Shown here: piece after piece, positions 1 to 10,466 of the stretch
Layout of the letters: every line of letters starts with the position of its first letter
How positions within the stretch are numbered: position 1 is the stretch's first letter
Assembly: GCA_973895155.1 (NCBI GenBank)
Contig: OZ316892.1
Location: 2,790,001 to 2,854,000, forward strand
DNA length: 64,000 nucleotides
Direction of reading: 5' to 3'
DNA from: Marsupella aquatica
Lineage: Eukaryota > Marchantiophyta
Program-made: the position numbers and the translations under genes
Notes under the pieces: generated by a model
Told to the model about the DNA's origin: nothing
The model's input: the letters and a program-made list of their open reading frames with translations, nothing else
Database searches by the model: none

Positions 1-2016
1 TCCGAAAAGAAGTGGTTTTGAGTTAAGGATGTTCCAGCATATACCCCATGGAGGTAGGCTGAAGCAGACAGTCGGGTTTGAATCCGTAACTTTCGGAGAC
101 GATTGAGGCACAATATTTTCTTTGTTGACCAACTCGTGGGGACTTCCTGGTTCAGCATCCCGCAAATCCGTTTTCTCTGGACTGCCGGCTTCCTTCGTCC
201 TTTTCTCGTCATCAGTAGTTGATATTTCTTTTTCTTCAGAAAGGTCAATCAGAGTGGAATCTCCTGCGGCCTTGGCCTTTATCATTTTCTCATCGTCAGC
301 AGTTGACATTTCTTTGTCTACGGAAGGTTCAATCACATTAGAGTCCCCTGGGGCTTTAGCCCGGTCTGGTACACAGAGTATGGGACTTTCTCCGGTAACG
401 TTCACATCACGCCCTCCGCCATTAACAGTCTCAGTATCTTTTGGCTGGTGCAATAGATGTTCCGCTTCAGTAGCCTCTATATCTGCTCTCACATCGTCTT
501 CTTTTTCTTGACATGGCTGCTGTGCACCCTCAACTTCTCGACAATTGGGGTATTCAAATTCTAAGACACGAGCTACACTCCGATCAAATCTTAGAGACTT
601 GCCATTGATCTCAAGCCCTCCCTCAGTTGAAAGGGAAGGCCTTACTTCGCCACCCTCCAAAGTCTTATTTTTCAGATTGACCCCATCTTCATCTCCACGA
701 TCTCGATCTCGATCGGGTTCGCTAGCTCCTCCTCCTGCTTCCTCTGCCCGTTTTTCCTCGCCATCCCCAGCCCTATGATCGTTGGGCAGTTTTGCAGTGG
801 CTCCGCCTGTTACGTCACCATCGTCCAGATCCCAAATTGCAAAGCTTTTCTGTAACTTTTCACGGCTCCGTGAGTATCGACCCCGTGAGGCTCTTATCCA
901 GGGTTTTTCGCTTGTAACCTTACTTTGCTGTCCTGCATCTCCATCCACCGATGGACTTTCTACCTTCTTAGACCGTTGGCCGTTACAATTCACCGGTTTA
1001 TACTTCCCATTTATCACGTCTGCGCTTACTCTTTCTAAAAACGTTTGGCCGGTGGCGGCCCACGCTTTCTCCAAATAAAACTTAAGCAAATTCTCTACTC
1101 TCGCCTTTGTGTATTTCTGTGCGACACCGTCCAGTAGCTCAGGATTTCTCCGAACCATCCCCAGCTCAATTTTGATTTGGTCCCTCACTCTCGCCATTTC
1201 TGGAATACTAGCCCCATGCCAACCTTCCGAGTTGTCTGAAGAATCCCCCCAATACTTAGCTACTGCGGATTCAAACGATTTCCTATCAGGAGATTTCCCT
1301 CTCAAATGCTTGACAGCCAACTCCAACATTACTGCCAACTCGAGATCGCAGTGCTTTCGAGATTGGTCGGGACTGAAAAAATGGTTCCCTGGAAGATTCC
1401 CGGTAACATCCGGAGTTCCAGCACTATCAGCATCTCCCATTTCCGTGGTTCCTTTGCTCAGGTTTTCCAGAACTGGGTCTCCTCCGCCCAAACTCCTCGG
1501 AAGTGCCCTCCCTTTCATCCAGTCTCTAATTCCAACAACCGTCTGTGCCGACATTGGCCTCCCATTTGTCAAGTCTCTAATTTCAACAGCCGCCTCTGCA
1601 GGGACAGCGTCCTTACTGATTTCCATACGTTGCGAGTTCCGGGGTGTCACACTCCCGTCCTTCATTTGAGGGGTGAAAGAGTTGGTTGCTTCGTTATCAT
1701 TGCTTCCGTACTCCGAAACCTTTCGCCTCTTCGACACGTCCTGACAGCTAGAATCCCCTGCAAGTCTTTCACTTCTTGTCACTGCCGAAACCCTTCCGAG
1801 GTACCCGAGCCCCCTCAGTATGTCTAGCGTGAGTTCATCGATCATCCCTGCTGAAACTTGCAACGAAAGTGACCTCAACAAGAGCATTCTTTTGAGGTCC
1901 AAGTTCTCGTCGGGGAACGGGAAGGCGTTCATCAACTCCTGAATCATTCGTGCATCGCTGCAATTCTTTAGGAAAAACTCCCAAACCCATTCTATCTGTT
2001 TCACGTCCACAGACAT
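1..2016 (-). CDS. TRF-like (telomere repeat-binding factor-like) protein, N-terminal part, runs off the left edge
   Basis: An ATG at 2016-2014 opens a minus-strand frame that stays open for 672 codons to base 1, so the C-terminus lies outside the window. The first 70 residues are a helical, Leu-rich block (LKRMLLLRSLSL). Residues near 210-330 form a second conserved-looking block with LAVKHLRGKS and a helix around LKFYLEKAW. The remainder is acidic and Glu/Lys-rich, with a 28-residue tandem duplication (GDSNVIEPSVDKE... then GDSTLIDLSEEKE...) near residues 557-612. From memory, the two blocks resemble the N-terminal and central regions of plant TRFL proteins, whose Myb/telobox domain is C-terminal. 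That domain would lie left of this window, so the function is inferred. The coding region is very likely real. The start is supported by a GGA-rich leader directly upstream and by the Leu-rich block beginning straight after the Met. It is divergent from the COMMD3-like gene. Confidence 0.65.
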   Translation of the reverse strand, partial: MSVDVKQIEWVWEFFLKNCSDARMIQELMNAFPFPDENLDLKRMLLLRSLSLQVSAGMIDELTLDILRGLGYLGRVSAVTRSERLAGDSSCQDVSKRRKVSEYGSNDNEATNSFTPQMKDGSVTPRNSQRMEISKDAVPAEAAVEIRDLTNGRPMSAQTVVGIRDWMKGRALPRSLGGGDPVLENLSKGTTEMGDADSAGTPDVTGNLPGNHFFSPDQSRKHCDLELAVMLELAVKHLRGKSPDRKSFESAVAKYWGDSSDNSEGWHGASIPEMARVRDQIKIELGMVRRNPELLDGVAQKYTKARVENLLKFYLEKAWAATGQTFLERVSADVINGKYKPVNCNGQRSKKVESPSVDGDAGQQSKVTSEKPWIRASRGRYSRSREKLQKSFAIWDLDDGDVTGGATAKLPNDHRAGDGEEKRAEEAGGGASEPDRDRDRGDEDGVNLKNKTLEGGEVRPSLSTEGGLEINGKSLRFDRSVARVLEFEYPNCREVEGAQQPCQEKEDDVRADIEATEAEHLLHQPKDTETVNGGGRDVNVTGESPILCVPDRAKAPGDSNVIEPSVDKEMSTADDEKMIKAKAAGDSTLIDLSEEKEISTTDDEKRTKEAGSPEKTDLRDAEPGSPHELVNKENIVPQSSPKVTDSNPTVCFSLPPWGICWNILNSKPLLFG

Positions 2017-2047
2017 CCTCCTCCTCCTCCTCCTCCTCCTCCTCCTC
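2017..2047. repeat. (CTC)n trinucleotide microsatellite in the leader of the TRF-like gene
   Basis: About ten CTC units lie directly upstream of the ATG; read on the minus strand they are GAG/GGA. They probably lie in the 5' UTR. Purine-rich leaders of this kind are common in plant mRNAs. Confidence 0.85.
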
Positions 2048-2068
2048 TTTGCTTTCTGTCTCGCTAAT

Positions 2069-2430
2069 TTCCCCCTGCTACCAGAGAACATGAGATATTC
2101 AACAGCGAACAAACAATGAGCACAGAAGGAAAAACATCAACTCCCTCTCTCTCCGGCTATTATGAGGACCAGACCTTCGTGCATTGTTTTTGAGGAGTCT
2201 CTCCCTCTCTCTCTCCGGCTAATGAGGACCAGAGCTTCCTGCATTGATTTCCCCCTGCTACCAGAGAGAACATGAGACATTCAACAGCGAACAACCAAAG
2301 AGCACAGAAGGAAAAACATCAACTCCATCTCTCTCCGGCTATGATGAGGACCAGACCTTGGTGCATTGTTTTTGAGGAGTCTCTCCCTCTCTCTCTCCGG
2401 CTAATGAGGACCAGAGCTCCGAGCATTGGT
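2069..2430. repeat. Two tandem 180-bp direct repeats upstream of the TRF-like gene
   Basis: The block starting CCCCCTGCTACCAGAGA at 2071 recurs at 2251. It includes CAACAGCGAACAA, CTCTCTCCGGCTA and GAGGACCAGA segments, and the copies differ at only a few bases. They occupy the likely promoter or 5' UTR of the minus-strand gene. Confidence 0.8.
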
Positions 2431-2619
2431 TCGGAGGAGTGTGATCGACGAGATGGAGGCAGAGGACACTTGTAATTCTCGAAGCTTTCACTCGTTGTAG
2501 AGCTCTTTGCTCTGGACCTCGGACGGTTCACTCCTCCTGTCATTGTGATGTGCTCTCTGTCCCGCGCCTCCTCTTTGTGTGTCACCGGAGTTCGTAAACC
2601 CTTCTTGAATTTTTTCCTG

Positions 2620-2965
2620 TGTACAAGGTTATGAGGCATTGCCCCGGGTCAAGCCAAAGGTTATGAGAGAGATTAACCCCGGGTGTGTACAAGGTTATGA
2701 GGCATTTTGCCCCCAGGTCAAGCCAAAGGTTATGAGGCATTAACCCCGGGTGTGTACAAGGTTATGAGGCCATTACCCCGGGTGAAGCCACAAGATTATG
2801 AGGCATTGCTCCCGGGTCAAGCCAAAGGTTGTGAGGCATTAACCCTGGGTGTGTACGGGGTTATGAGGCATTGTCCTTGAGTCAAGCCAAAGGTTATGAG
2901 GCATTAACCTGGGTGAAGCCACAAGGTTATGAGACATGACCCCAGGTGAAGCCACAGAACCCCTG
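2620..2965. repeat. Degenerate tandem repeat, 32-33 bp unit (AAGGTTATGAGGCATT...)
   Basis: The core AGGTTATGAGGCATT followed by CCCGGGT recurs about ten times. Spacers alternate between a GTGTGTACAA type and a CAAGCCAA type, giving a higher-order unit of about 65 bp. I see no coding potential. Confidence 0.8.
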
Positions 2966-4131
2966 GACCAGCCTGGCCTGGAGGTTATGAAATTTGAATG
3001 AGAAATAGAATAAAGTGCAAATGTAAAGTGCAAATGGCAGACACTGAGTGATCAGATTTTTCCTATGCAAAACTGAACTGAAGGATGTGTAAAAATTCAC
3101 GCAGGTTGTATGCTCGGTAATTCATCCCCACTTGGGGATAATGGCTGTAACACCCTCGGGCTCAGCGCCCTCAGGGATTACAGCCCATTACCCCCTCTTG
3201 GGGATGGGTTGCCCTACACTACATTTCACTATGAGCTGAGAGAGTTTTGAGTGGGAGGCAGCGTTTTTTGTAGAGGCAAAAATTGGCCAACTTCATCTCC
3301 CCAAAAGCTTAGCCACTTTTTGCTAAAATTCGCTAGTGTTTTACTGTCTCAGTAGCCAGTGTCCCACCTAGTCACAGGCCCCATTAGCCAGAATCTAATG
3401 GTCACCGTTAACTCTAGGGAGATCTGACACTAGGGAAATAACCAGATAAGGAAGATTTTGAGCATCTTCTCCTTCACACACAGAATATTTACTCACTGGC
3501 AAAAAAGCAAAAAACCTAAAACATAAGCTGGTGGCGGGGGCAGGGGGGGAGGGCAGTGCGGTATTGGGTTGGTGTTAGGTGTTGGTGATCTTGGGGAGCT
3601 GCGCTGTTTTGGATTGGGGGTGGTGTTTCATATAGTCTGAGATTCTTCGCTTAAGCTCCTCTCCTTGTTGTGTTTTCTCTATTCTGTTGTTTAGTTTTTT
3701 ATTTTTGTCATTTCTTTGTCTTGGCCTTGCTTCCCAGATAGGTATTTTGGCTTCCTCTCCTTGTTGCGTTCTCTCTACTTTTTCTGTTGTTTAGTTTTTT
3801 ATTTTCATCATTTCTTTGTCTTCGCCTTGCTTCCAGAGATGGAGTCTTCTCGTTTGTGTCTTTATTAGAGTGGTTTTTTTGCTTGTTTTTTGTAATTAAT
3901 GACCCCCAATAGCTTGTTAGGGGAAGACGATAGAACTCGATTGGAAAAAACTGGACTCCCTTGCAGATCATGCTCGATTTTTCACTCCATCGTTTCTCTT
4001 ATGAATCTCTTCAGGAACATAAAGTAACGCCTCCCTGAGCTATATATGCAGAGTTTTCGCCACCCTGAGCTATAGATGCAGAGTTTTCGCCTCCCTGAGC
4101 TATAGTTCCTCCATCGGCAGTCTCATTCTCT

Positions 4132-4163
<32 letters not shown>

Positions 4164-4587
4164 GAGCAGCTGATCAAATCCGCTGATGAGGATGGTCGAT
4201 GAGATTCGGTTCTGCAATTGAGCCCTGTGGGTTGCAAAACAATACTGCCAGCAATTCTGTAGCAAGTAGGGCGGCAGTGTGTAGGCACACTATGGTGTGG
4301 TGGTTTGGTAATAGATGACGTTTTAGTCCATGACAACATGCTTCCAAGAGAATACGAACTCAACAGCCGTTTGGTCATCAGAGGAGTAGATGCCACTCAA
4401 TATCCCTCTCTTTGGTCTCTGAACTCTTCTTCCCGTACTGGAATCGGCACGTAGGAGGGTTTGATAATCAGATGTAGGGTTTAGGCAGAATTTGGGAAGC
4501 GTAGGGACATCTTTGCGAAGGACTAGTCTGGTCGATGTGGGGCAAAATCGTTTCGAGCAGGACTCCGTGAGGAGTGACAATTCTGCA
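2966..4587. other. Intergenic spacer between the divergent TRF-like and COMMD3-like genes
   Basis: No convincing gene. It holds an imperfect hairpin at 3123-3206, a direct duplication of about 100 bp at 3652-3745 and 3752-3840 (both containing GTTGTTTAGTTTTTTATTTT), three 32-bp repeats at 4027-4110 (CCCTGAGCTATA...GAGTTTTCGCC) and a (TC)n tract at 4137-4163. The promoter and 5' UTR of the COMMD3-like gene should lie at the right end. Confidence 0.6.
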
Positions 4588-5184
4588 ATGGTTTCAATTG
4601 ATGTGGGAGAGGATGCCATTTATGCCCTGTCAGCCATCGACACCTCGGCTGATGATAGCCATTTGGAAGCACTCGGAATGGCAGCCCTGGCGGTCATATT
4701 AGGGTTGGAGAGGGAAGACACTGCTCTCGTGGGGCCTAAATTTGAAGAAATGGATGTGGATTTCATCAAGAGTATCTATTCCGCCCTGGTATGTGTGTTC
4801 CTCGAGGCATCCAAAAATGATGTTTCTCAAACAGAGATTCTCTCGTTTCTGAGAAGTGAGTGTGGGTTCACGGAGGCCAAAGGGGAGATCATTTCTCGGC
4901 AATTTGCAGAGAGAAAGGATGAGCTTCGAGGTCTTCTGGCCCAAACTGGGAATCACAGCTACCTTCCCCAGCTGGAGAGTGTTGACTGGAAGCTGGAGTA
5001 TTGTATGCCTTCACCTGATAATGGGAGCGTGAGGGAGCTTTTGTATCGTGTAGGGTTGAAGCTCATCGATAGGGAGAAAGGCCAGGAAGACAGGATTGAG
5101 TTCATTGCAAGCGTGGAGGAATTGCAGGAGCTTGTGTCTGGGTTGAAGGATGCTTGCAAGTCAGTGGAAAGAGCCCTTAGATGA
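4588..5184 (+). CDS. COMMD3: COMM domain-containing protein 3 (COMMD3-like), single exon
   Basis: A 198-residue protein, close to the usual COMMD3 length of about 195. I chose the ATG at 4588 because it has G at -3 and +4 and gives the family length; the frame is open upstream but lacks another ATG. Residues 1-125 match the helical N-terminal (HN) domain. Residues 131-198 are the COMM domain, with the expected Trp in SVDWKLEY (W134) and a C-terminal VEELQELVSGLKDACKSVE helix that closely resembles COMMD3 rather than other paralogues. In animals COMMD proteins assemble as a heterodecamer with CCDC22/CCDC93 (CCC complex) and act with Retriever in endosomal recycling. A plant role is inferred only by homology. 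No intron is visible. It converges with the DUF971 gene about 1.9 kb away. Confidence 0.85.
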   Translation: MVSIDVGEDAIYALSAIDTSADDSHLEALGMAALAVILGLEREDTALVGPKFEEMDVDFIKSIYSALVCVFLEASKNDVSQTEILSFLRSECGFTEAKGEIISRQFAERKDELRGLLAQTGNHSYLPQLESVDWKLEYCMPSPDNGSVRELLYRVGLKLIDREKGQEDRIEFIASVEELQELVSGLKDACKSVERALR

Positions 5185-7119
5185 GCGATTTTTTACGCTC
5201 ACTTGCCGAAAATCACTCACCAAATTCGGTGGGCCTACATTTCAGCTAGTGGAAGAGAAAATTCATTTCTTGGTAGGGCTGGAATTCAGGACTCGGCTTT
5301 CTAATGTGTGCATGGTAGACATTGGAAGTGCCCGCAAACCTGACTGAAGCGATTAGGATTCGTAGTCAGTGTCATCAGGCTCTTCCGGGATGGATCTGGG
5401 GATTCTGGAGAAACAACGCGCGTAGAGAAAATCAGTGGGTTCATGGTCCGGTGTGATTTGGAGGGTACATTGAAGTCAGTCGCCAGCAACAGAAATGGTT
5501 AGCACTTTAATTCACGGATTGACGTGAGGGCTATGCAAGAAATACCACCGACGGTGAAGCAGTTTCCGTACACTAAAGAAATGCATCTAAGTAGCGGTTT
5601 GTTAGCATCCACTGACGCAGACCTGCTTGGCCACGAAATTCCAAGAGATACGTACTTTGTTCAAGCAGTTCCTCCAGAGACATCTTCTTGGCCACGAGAA
5701 TTTCTCTCCTCGATGCATTGGATTCTCGAATTCCCCAGAATCAATTTCCTTCTTTGACTATGGATATACCAAGAAAGGTGGGCTCTTTGCGTTCAGATTT
5801 TTGAGCAGCGGTGCCATTCTTCATGCCTTTGAAAGACCCTAAACCCTAAACTCTTCATGCCTTATCGACAATTTCAATTATGATGGAGTACGTATTGAAA
5901 GTGCGTACGAAAGCTCCAACTCTTCTTAGCTCTCAACAACATAGATGGCTTGTATTGAAAGATATTCATTGAGACATTCATAACCTGTGTTCGTGCAATG
6001 TGGGTCAGACCTGGATCTGCACTCATTACAGCAGAATCTCGACATGCGATCATTTCGACCCTGCATGGCAGGAAAGCTGTGTATTCGCCCAATGTGTACT
6101 GCCGGTGAGCAGTGTTAACATATCTTAGAGCAGGAGAAATGTCTTGCAACCGTGAGTTGCTGATTGAATAAGAAGCCGCTGGCCTCCACATTTTTAATGT
6201 GTTCAATTTCATCAACTTTCCTTAAGTATTGTATGGATATTTTAGAAGTCGCGGAGAAGAGCGAAAATCTGTTAAGGGACTCTATTCCTCATCTGCAAAT
6301 CCTTTCGTGCTTCCTGCACATCCGTTCGTGCTTACGTGGTTTTCAAATCTGGACATGAAAAATGGATTGGAAACTGAGGAAGAAGGCACTACGATAATAT
6401 TGCGAACCTTTTCTAAGTGGTTAGATAGACGACCATCTGACACGAATAGTTTCGACTGACTTGGAGACTCCTTTGTTTTCTCTTTAATATCAACAAATGC
6501 ATCTCACTAGTTTGAAGTCCAACACAAAAATGATCGCAGATGCATCTCTGTTGGGATTCCATTCAATCTCACATTTCCTTGGATCCCACGAGTCCCAACA
6601 TAAGAGTACACAATCTTTTGCACTTCTGATTCTCGCAGCTCTCTGGCGCTTCATGTCAGCTTTGATTCCAATGCATGGGATATCTGTGGCTCTTTACCCT
6701 TAACAAAATGTATACTCAACTCTCTTCCAGGCCAGGTCAACCTGTTAAGAAAGCTTTGAGGTGATCGCCCCCACCCCTTTTCAAATCAAAAGCTGTCTAT
6801 TTTCGTCAGCTCAGTGATCAGATAGATGCTTCTTCACTCCCTGTCTGCCCCTTTTACTCTTTGATCACGAATACGTCTCCTCACCATTATTCACAACTCT
6901 GGCACAGGGTTGGGATCTGGAACCAAGTATTATCTGAACGCTCTTGAACGTTTCTCTTCACCGGTACAGCTCCATAGCTAACGGTCGAACAAAAACAGGA
7001 TTTATAACCTCGGGCTTACTTGCCTATCCTCCGGAAGAAAGTCTGACGTCGGTGGATAGGGCTGCTTCACATTGGTTTGGTCTTTGGCATATTGGCCAGA
7101 ACACAAAGCTGCAGTGAGC
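5185..7119. other. Spacer between COMMD3-like and DUF971 genes
   Basis: Several short open frames occur on both strands, but none shows a domain, a codon pattern or splice sites I can defend. It should include the 3' UTRs of the two convergent genes. Nothing else recognised. Confidence 0.5.
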
Positions 7120-8974
7120 TCACTTTTTCTTCCCAGGCTCTCGACTTAAACCTGCTTCCCAAAGGGACTTGATGTACTCCCGCATATAGTAGAACTTCTT
7201 ACTTCCCAAATCGTGCAGGTAGTTCCATGTGTATATTCCAGTGTCATGTGTATCGTCATAAATGATTCTGCGCACAGCACGCATACTTCAGTTGAAAGGA
7301 AATACAATGAGCCTGATGCAAAAGTTTGAAACAGAGCCAAAGGAGACCTTTTTACAGTCCATCTACTCGTCACTATCCAAAGACACGATATTACAGAGAG
7401 CCATCGAAACAAAAAATATCAATTGTTTCCTGATTGGAATACACTCGGGGACAATACCCGGGGACAATACCTGATGCCATACTTTCCAACTGGCTCTATC
7501 CCTAATATATGAATATGCCGTCTTCCAGATATGACCTGCGTTTTGCTCAGTAAAAACATGAAATCGTTCAGAGCTTTCAAGTGCAACTAATTTGCGAAAA
7601 ATCAAAAAAGCTTGACTCTAGCTCTTAGGTTTACACCAACAATTACTCGTCGCTTGGGCTCAGTGGAATTGACCATTGTTACTCGACCTCTAAGATACAA
7701 CCACAGGGCCATAAATATCATACTGCAAAGAACAAAAGGCGCCTTACCAGGAGACAGGATCCCGAAGGCAAGAAACCCAATAAAGCAAGACAACAATGAA
7801 AAAATCCGGGATTCCAAAAGAGCAAAAAGCCAAAAGGTATTGAATACAAATGAAAAGCCACTCCTTTGCGGGCACATCAAGGCGTGGGCTCCAAACCTTC
7901 TTCTTTCCTCTTGCCGTGGTCCGCATGCTATCAGCGGAAGGGCTGTAAACCCGTAAGAACTCTGCTGAGAAGCATAGCTTCTGTCCTTGGTCATATTCGA
8001 GCTCTAAACCCTGCCAAATCAAAGACCAAACCTCAATTCCAATCTAGGCTTACAAATTTAGAAAACCATGCTTACCTTCTGAACTTCGGAGAACTAACAG
8101 AATGCAATTAAGAACTCAATTGTTGAGAGTATGAGATCTTTGATCGTAAACCATCTAGTGGCGAGAACGGTCTGATTCAGAGAGCTACGAGGCGAATTAC
8201 TAAGCTTTTGCGACTCACATTGCCTACACCACGGTCACAGAGGGCCAGTATCCTTTTCCAGGTTGAGATTCGGTAGCCGGAGACATTCAATCCATTTTTA
8301 AAACTGAAGTTCAATAATTAAATACTCATTTACAAAAGAAATACCGTCAGAACGCAACGCAATTTCTCGAAAAAGGTTCACTTCTAGGTCACCAGAATCT
8401 GAAACGACTTCCAGAAACTACGAGCAGACAATTGTAAATGCTGGGCAAGGATGTCCCTGAATTTAGTTCGCAAATGCCATTTACTCCAGAGTTCTGAGAA
8501 GAAACCCGACGATTGTACAAAACAAACACAACCTCTAACCACAAACGGCTTCCGCAGAGACGATAAAAAATGAAACTAATCCTCACAAACCTTATCAACC
8601 ACCAACATCTTCATCTTTCTTGGAAAGAAATAATACCGCCCCATGCGATTTCAACATAAGTCTGGCAGAAATTAGGTACCAAGGGTGATTGGCTTTCCAA
8701 CTATGAAGCACTCTACCTCAGGACCTGTCACTCTAAGAAACGACCCCTAAACAGGCAGAAACTCCTAGATTCAAGAGAGCAGAAAAGAATCGATCAGGAA
8801 TGGCATGAGGGAAGGCGCTCAGATGAACAGACCCACCTTGTAGGAAGGGCTTGGCGAGGAAGCTTTGAGCAAACTGATACTGGCAGGGCGGACGGAAGAA
8901 GCAGAGTACACTTCTCGTTGCAGAATCCCACAAATCCTGCTACCTGCTGCCACTGCTCTCCTCGCTTTCATCAT
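7120..8974 (-). CDS. DUF971 (GBBH-like N-terminal domain) small protein, probable mitochondrial, five exons
   Basis: Hand-built model, exons in order: 8974-8837, 8093-8076, 8010-7897, 7535-7471, 7267-7120; every junction is GT-AG and all phases close, giving 160 aa. Residues 1-46 are basic and Ser-rich without acidic clusters at the start (MMKARRAVAAGSRICG), like a mitochondrial presequence. Residues 53-150 form the DUF971 domain: LELEYDQG, FLRVYSPSADS, VISGRRH, IEPVGKYGIR, YDDTHDTGIYTWNYLHDLG. This domain also occurs at the N-terminus of gamma-butyrobetaine hydroxylase and at the C-terminus of the Fe-S scaffold HCF101; the function of stand-alone plant copies is unclear. Exon 2 is only 18 nt (six residues, FSEVQK). 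Intron 1 is about 740 bp. Exon 1 and the microexon carry the least certainty; exons 3-5 are strongly supported. Confidence 0.85.
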
Positions 8975-9377
8975 CCTCTTCCCTTCCTTCCCGCTTCTCT
9001 TAGAAACTCAAAATCTATGTCCATGGCCGTTGGAAGACATGATAACATACTGGGATTGTGACCCAGAATGAGGTCTGCCAAACATCGAATTATCTACAGA
9101 ACTTTTCATTCTCAGTAAGATGCTTGTGTGCTATCCCCAACATTTGTTCAAGCTCAGGAAAACACTGCAGGTGAGACTGTGCCTAGAGTAAAAATGAGAG
9201 CTGAAAGTTGGTTGCTTTGATGCTGCCTAGTAATGTTCTCTTAGACTTTCTTTCACAGCCAGGCATCATGACCTTTTGCATCATGAGCTCCTCAAGTCCT
9301 TACTAACGCCAAATGGATTGTGACACGGCGCTTCTCAATGCTTCGCAATTCTTAGAGTGTTAAATTGCAGGTTGGTG
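8975..9377. other. Upstream flank of the DUF971 gene
   Basis: Presumed 5' UTR and promoter of the minus-strand DUF971 gene. No gene, TATA box or repeat stands out that I can support. Confidence 0.4.
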
Positions 9378-9482
9378 AATGTTGCAGTGAAATGTGTAGT
9401 TAAGTGAACCCCTTCATAAGAGCATGTATTCATGAACACTCTTATTGCTCACAAAGAACACAAAATGAGCCAACCCCATTAA
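9378..9482 (+). repeat. 105-bp dispersed repeat, copy 1
   Basis: Starts AATGTTGCAGTGAAATGTG and ends GAGCCAACCCCATTAA. A closely similar copy lies at 16039-16144 on the other side of the nested LTR elements. No coding potential. Confidence 0.8.
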
Positions 9483-9571
9483 CCACAACTTGCCCTATAT
9501 AAGGGGAAGTGTCTAAGACCTCCCCCTTTGTCCACATTTCAATCATTGTTCTCCTCTAGCATGCCAGTTTG

Positions 9572-9855
9572 TGTTGAACTTGTGTTGAACTAAGACGTCA
9601 TTCGCAACGACCATACAACCATGACTCATTCCATGCACACATAGTCGACACAATCTTTACGTGGTTCACCTCTTCTCCAAGGCTACGTCCATACGAACAC
9701 TCAAGCTTTACTTCAAGAGTAGACGAACACACATGCTCTCCCTCTTTCTCAAGTTGCTCCATTACAATGAGTAAGCACCACACCTCAGCGGCTTACACTA
9801 GCCCTGGTATATACAAGATCACACACGACTAACCTAACCTCAGCTAAGACCCTAA
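9572..9855. mobile_element. Old solo LTR, left part (interrupted by the young Copia element)
   Basis: Begins TGTTGAACTTGTG and resumes after the young insertion at 15892-15950, ending CCTTAACA, so it has TG...CA termini. The 5-bp duplication GTTTG flanks it at 9567-9571 and 15951-15955. Reassembled length is about 343 bp. It shares diverged blocks with the young LTR (CGCAACG, GTCGACAC, TACGTGGTTCACCTC, GGCTACGTCCA), so it belongs to a related Copia family. No internal region remains, which is the usual result of LTR-LTR recombination. Confidence 0.85.
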
Positions 9856-10276
9856 TGTTGAGCATAGACGACGATCGCAACGGCAAGCCCATGAACCATC
9901 CAACGCACAATAGTCGACACAAGAGATACGTGGTTCACCTCCTTGAGGCTACGTCCACGGGAACACACAAGAGAGCTTTACTGAACTCTAAGCCCGTCAG
10001 CTATACCGAGTCTCCACAGTGTAAGCTCTCCCTATCTCTCAAGTGGCTCCATAACAATGAGCCTTGGTTCTACCTCTCCAAGCACACATGCCTCTTATGA
10101 TATAGTGTGCAACTTAGTTGTACCTAACCACATAGTTGTACCTAATCACGTAGTTGTACCTAACCACATAGTTGTACCTAATCACGTAGTTGTACCTAAC
10201 CACGTAGTTGTACCAACCCACGTTGTTGTACCAACCACGTCATACCTAACCTAGACGTAAGAGTAAATACCCAACA
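9856..10276 (-). repeat. 3' LTR of the Copia element
   Basis: 421 bp, apparently identical to 15466-15886. It contains an array of about eight 18-bp units (GTTGTACCTAACCACGTA and variants) at 10107-10235. On the sense strand this array sits in U3 near the LTR start. Confidence 0.97.
10107..10235 (-). promoter_or_regulatory. 18-bp tandem boxes in LTR U3 (ACGTG plus GGTTAGGT cores)
   Basis: On the sense strand the unit reads CTACGTGGTTAGGTACAA, repeated about eight times with A/G variation. ACGTG is the core of bZIP/ABRE-type sites and GGTTAGGT resembles Myb AC elements. The position at the start of U3 suggests a tandem enhancer. The same array is in the other LTR at 15717-15845. The regulatory role is inferred. 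Confidence 0.5.
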
Positions 10277-10288
10277 ATCTTCCCCTTG
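10277..10288 (-). other. Polypurine tract of the Copia element
   Basis: On the coding strand AAGGGGAAGA lies directly before the 3' LTR. This is the expected primer for plus-strand DNA synthesis. Confidence 0.85.
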
Positions 10289-10466
10289 ACTCTGGTCTAG
10301 GGGAGAGTAATACTGCCAATGTATATGATCCCTCAACGGGAAGTTCTGGACAAAAACCAAACTGGTTTCCCTCTCTAACTAGAGCAAACCAGAACTAAGC
10401 CGTAGCCTAATACATAGGAATGAGGAAGAGCATATATCAGTAATTACAATGAATGTTAAGAAAACT

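Noticed and set aside
122-1827. Several plus-strand open frames (129, 77, 98, 186, 173 codons)
   Set aside because: They are antisense shadows of the continuous 672-codon minus-strand frame, which has a better start and domain-like content.
7602-7994. Hydrophobic minus-strand frame resembling a membrane protein (LLSCFIGFLAFGI)
   Set aside because: It lies mostly in intron 3 of the DUF971 gene and overlaps exon 3 in the wrong phase; the hydrophobicity comes from T-rich intron sequence.
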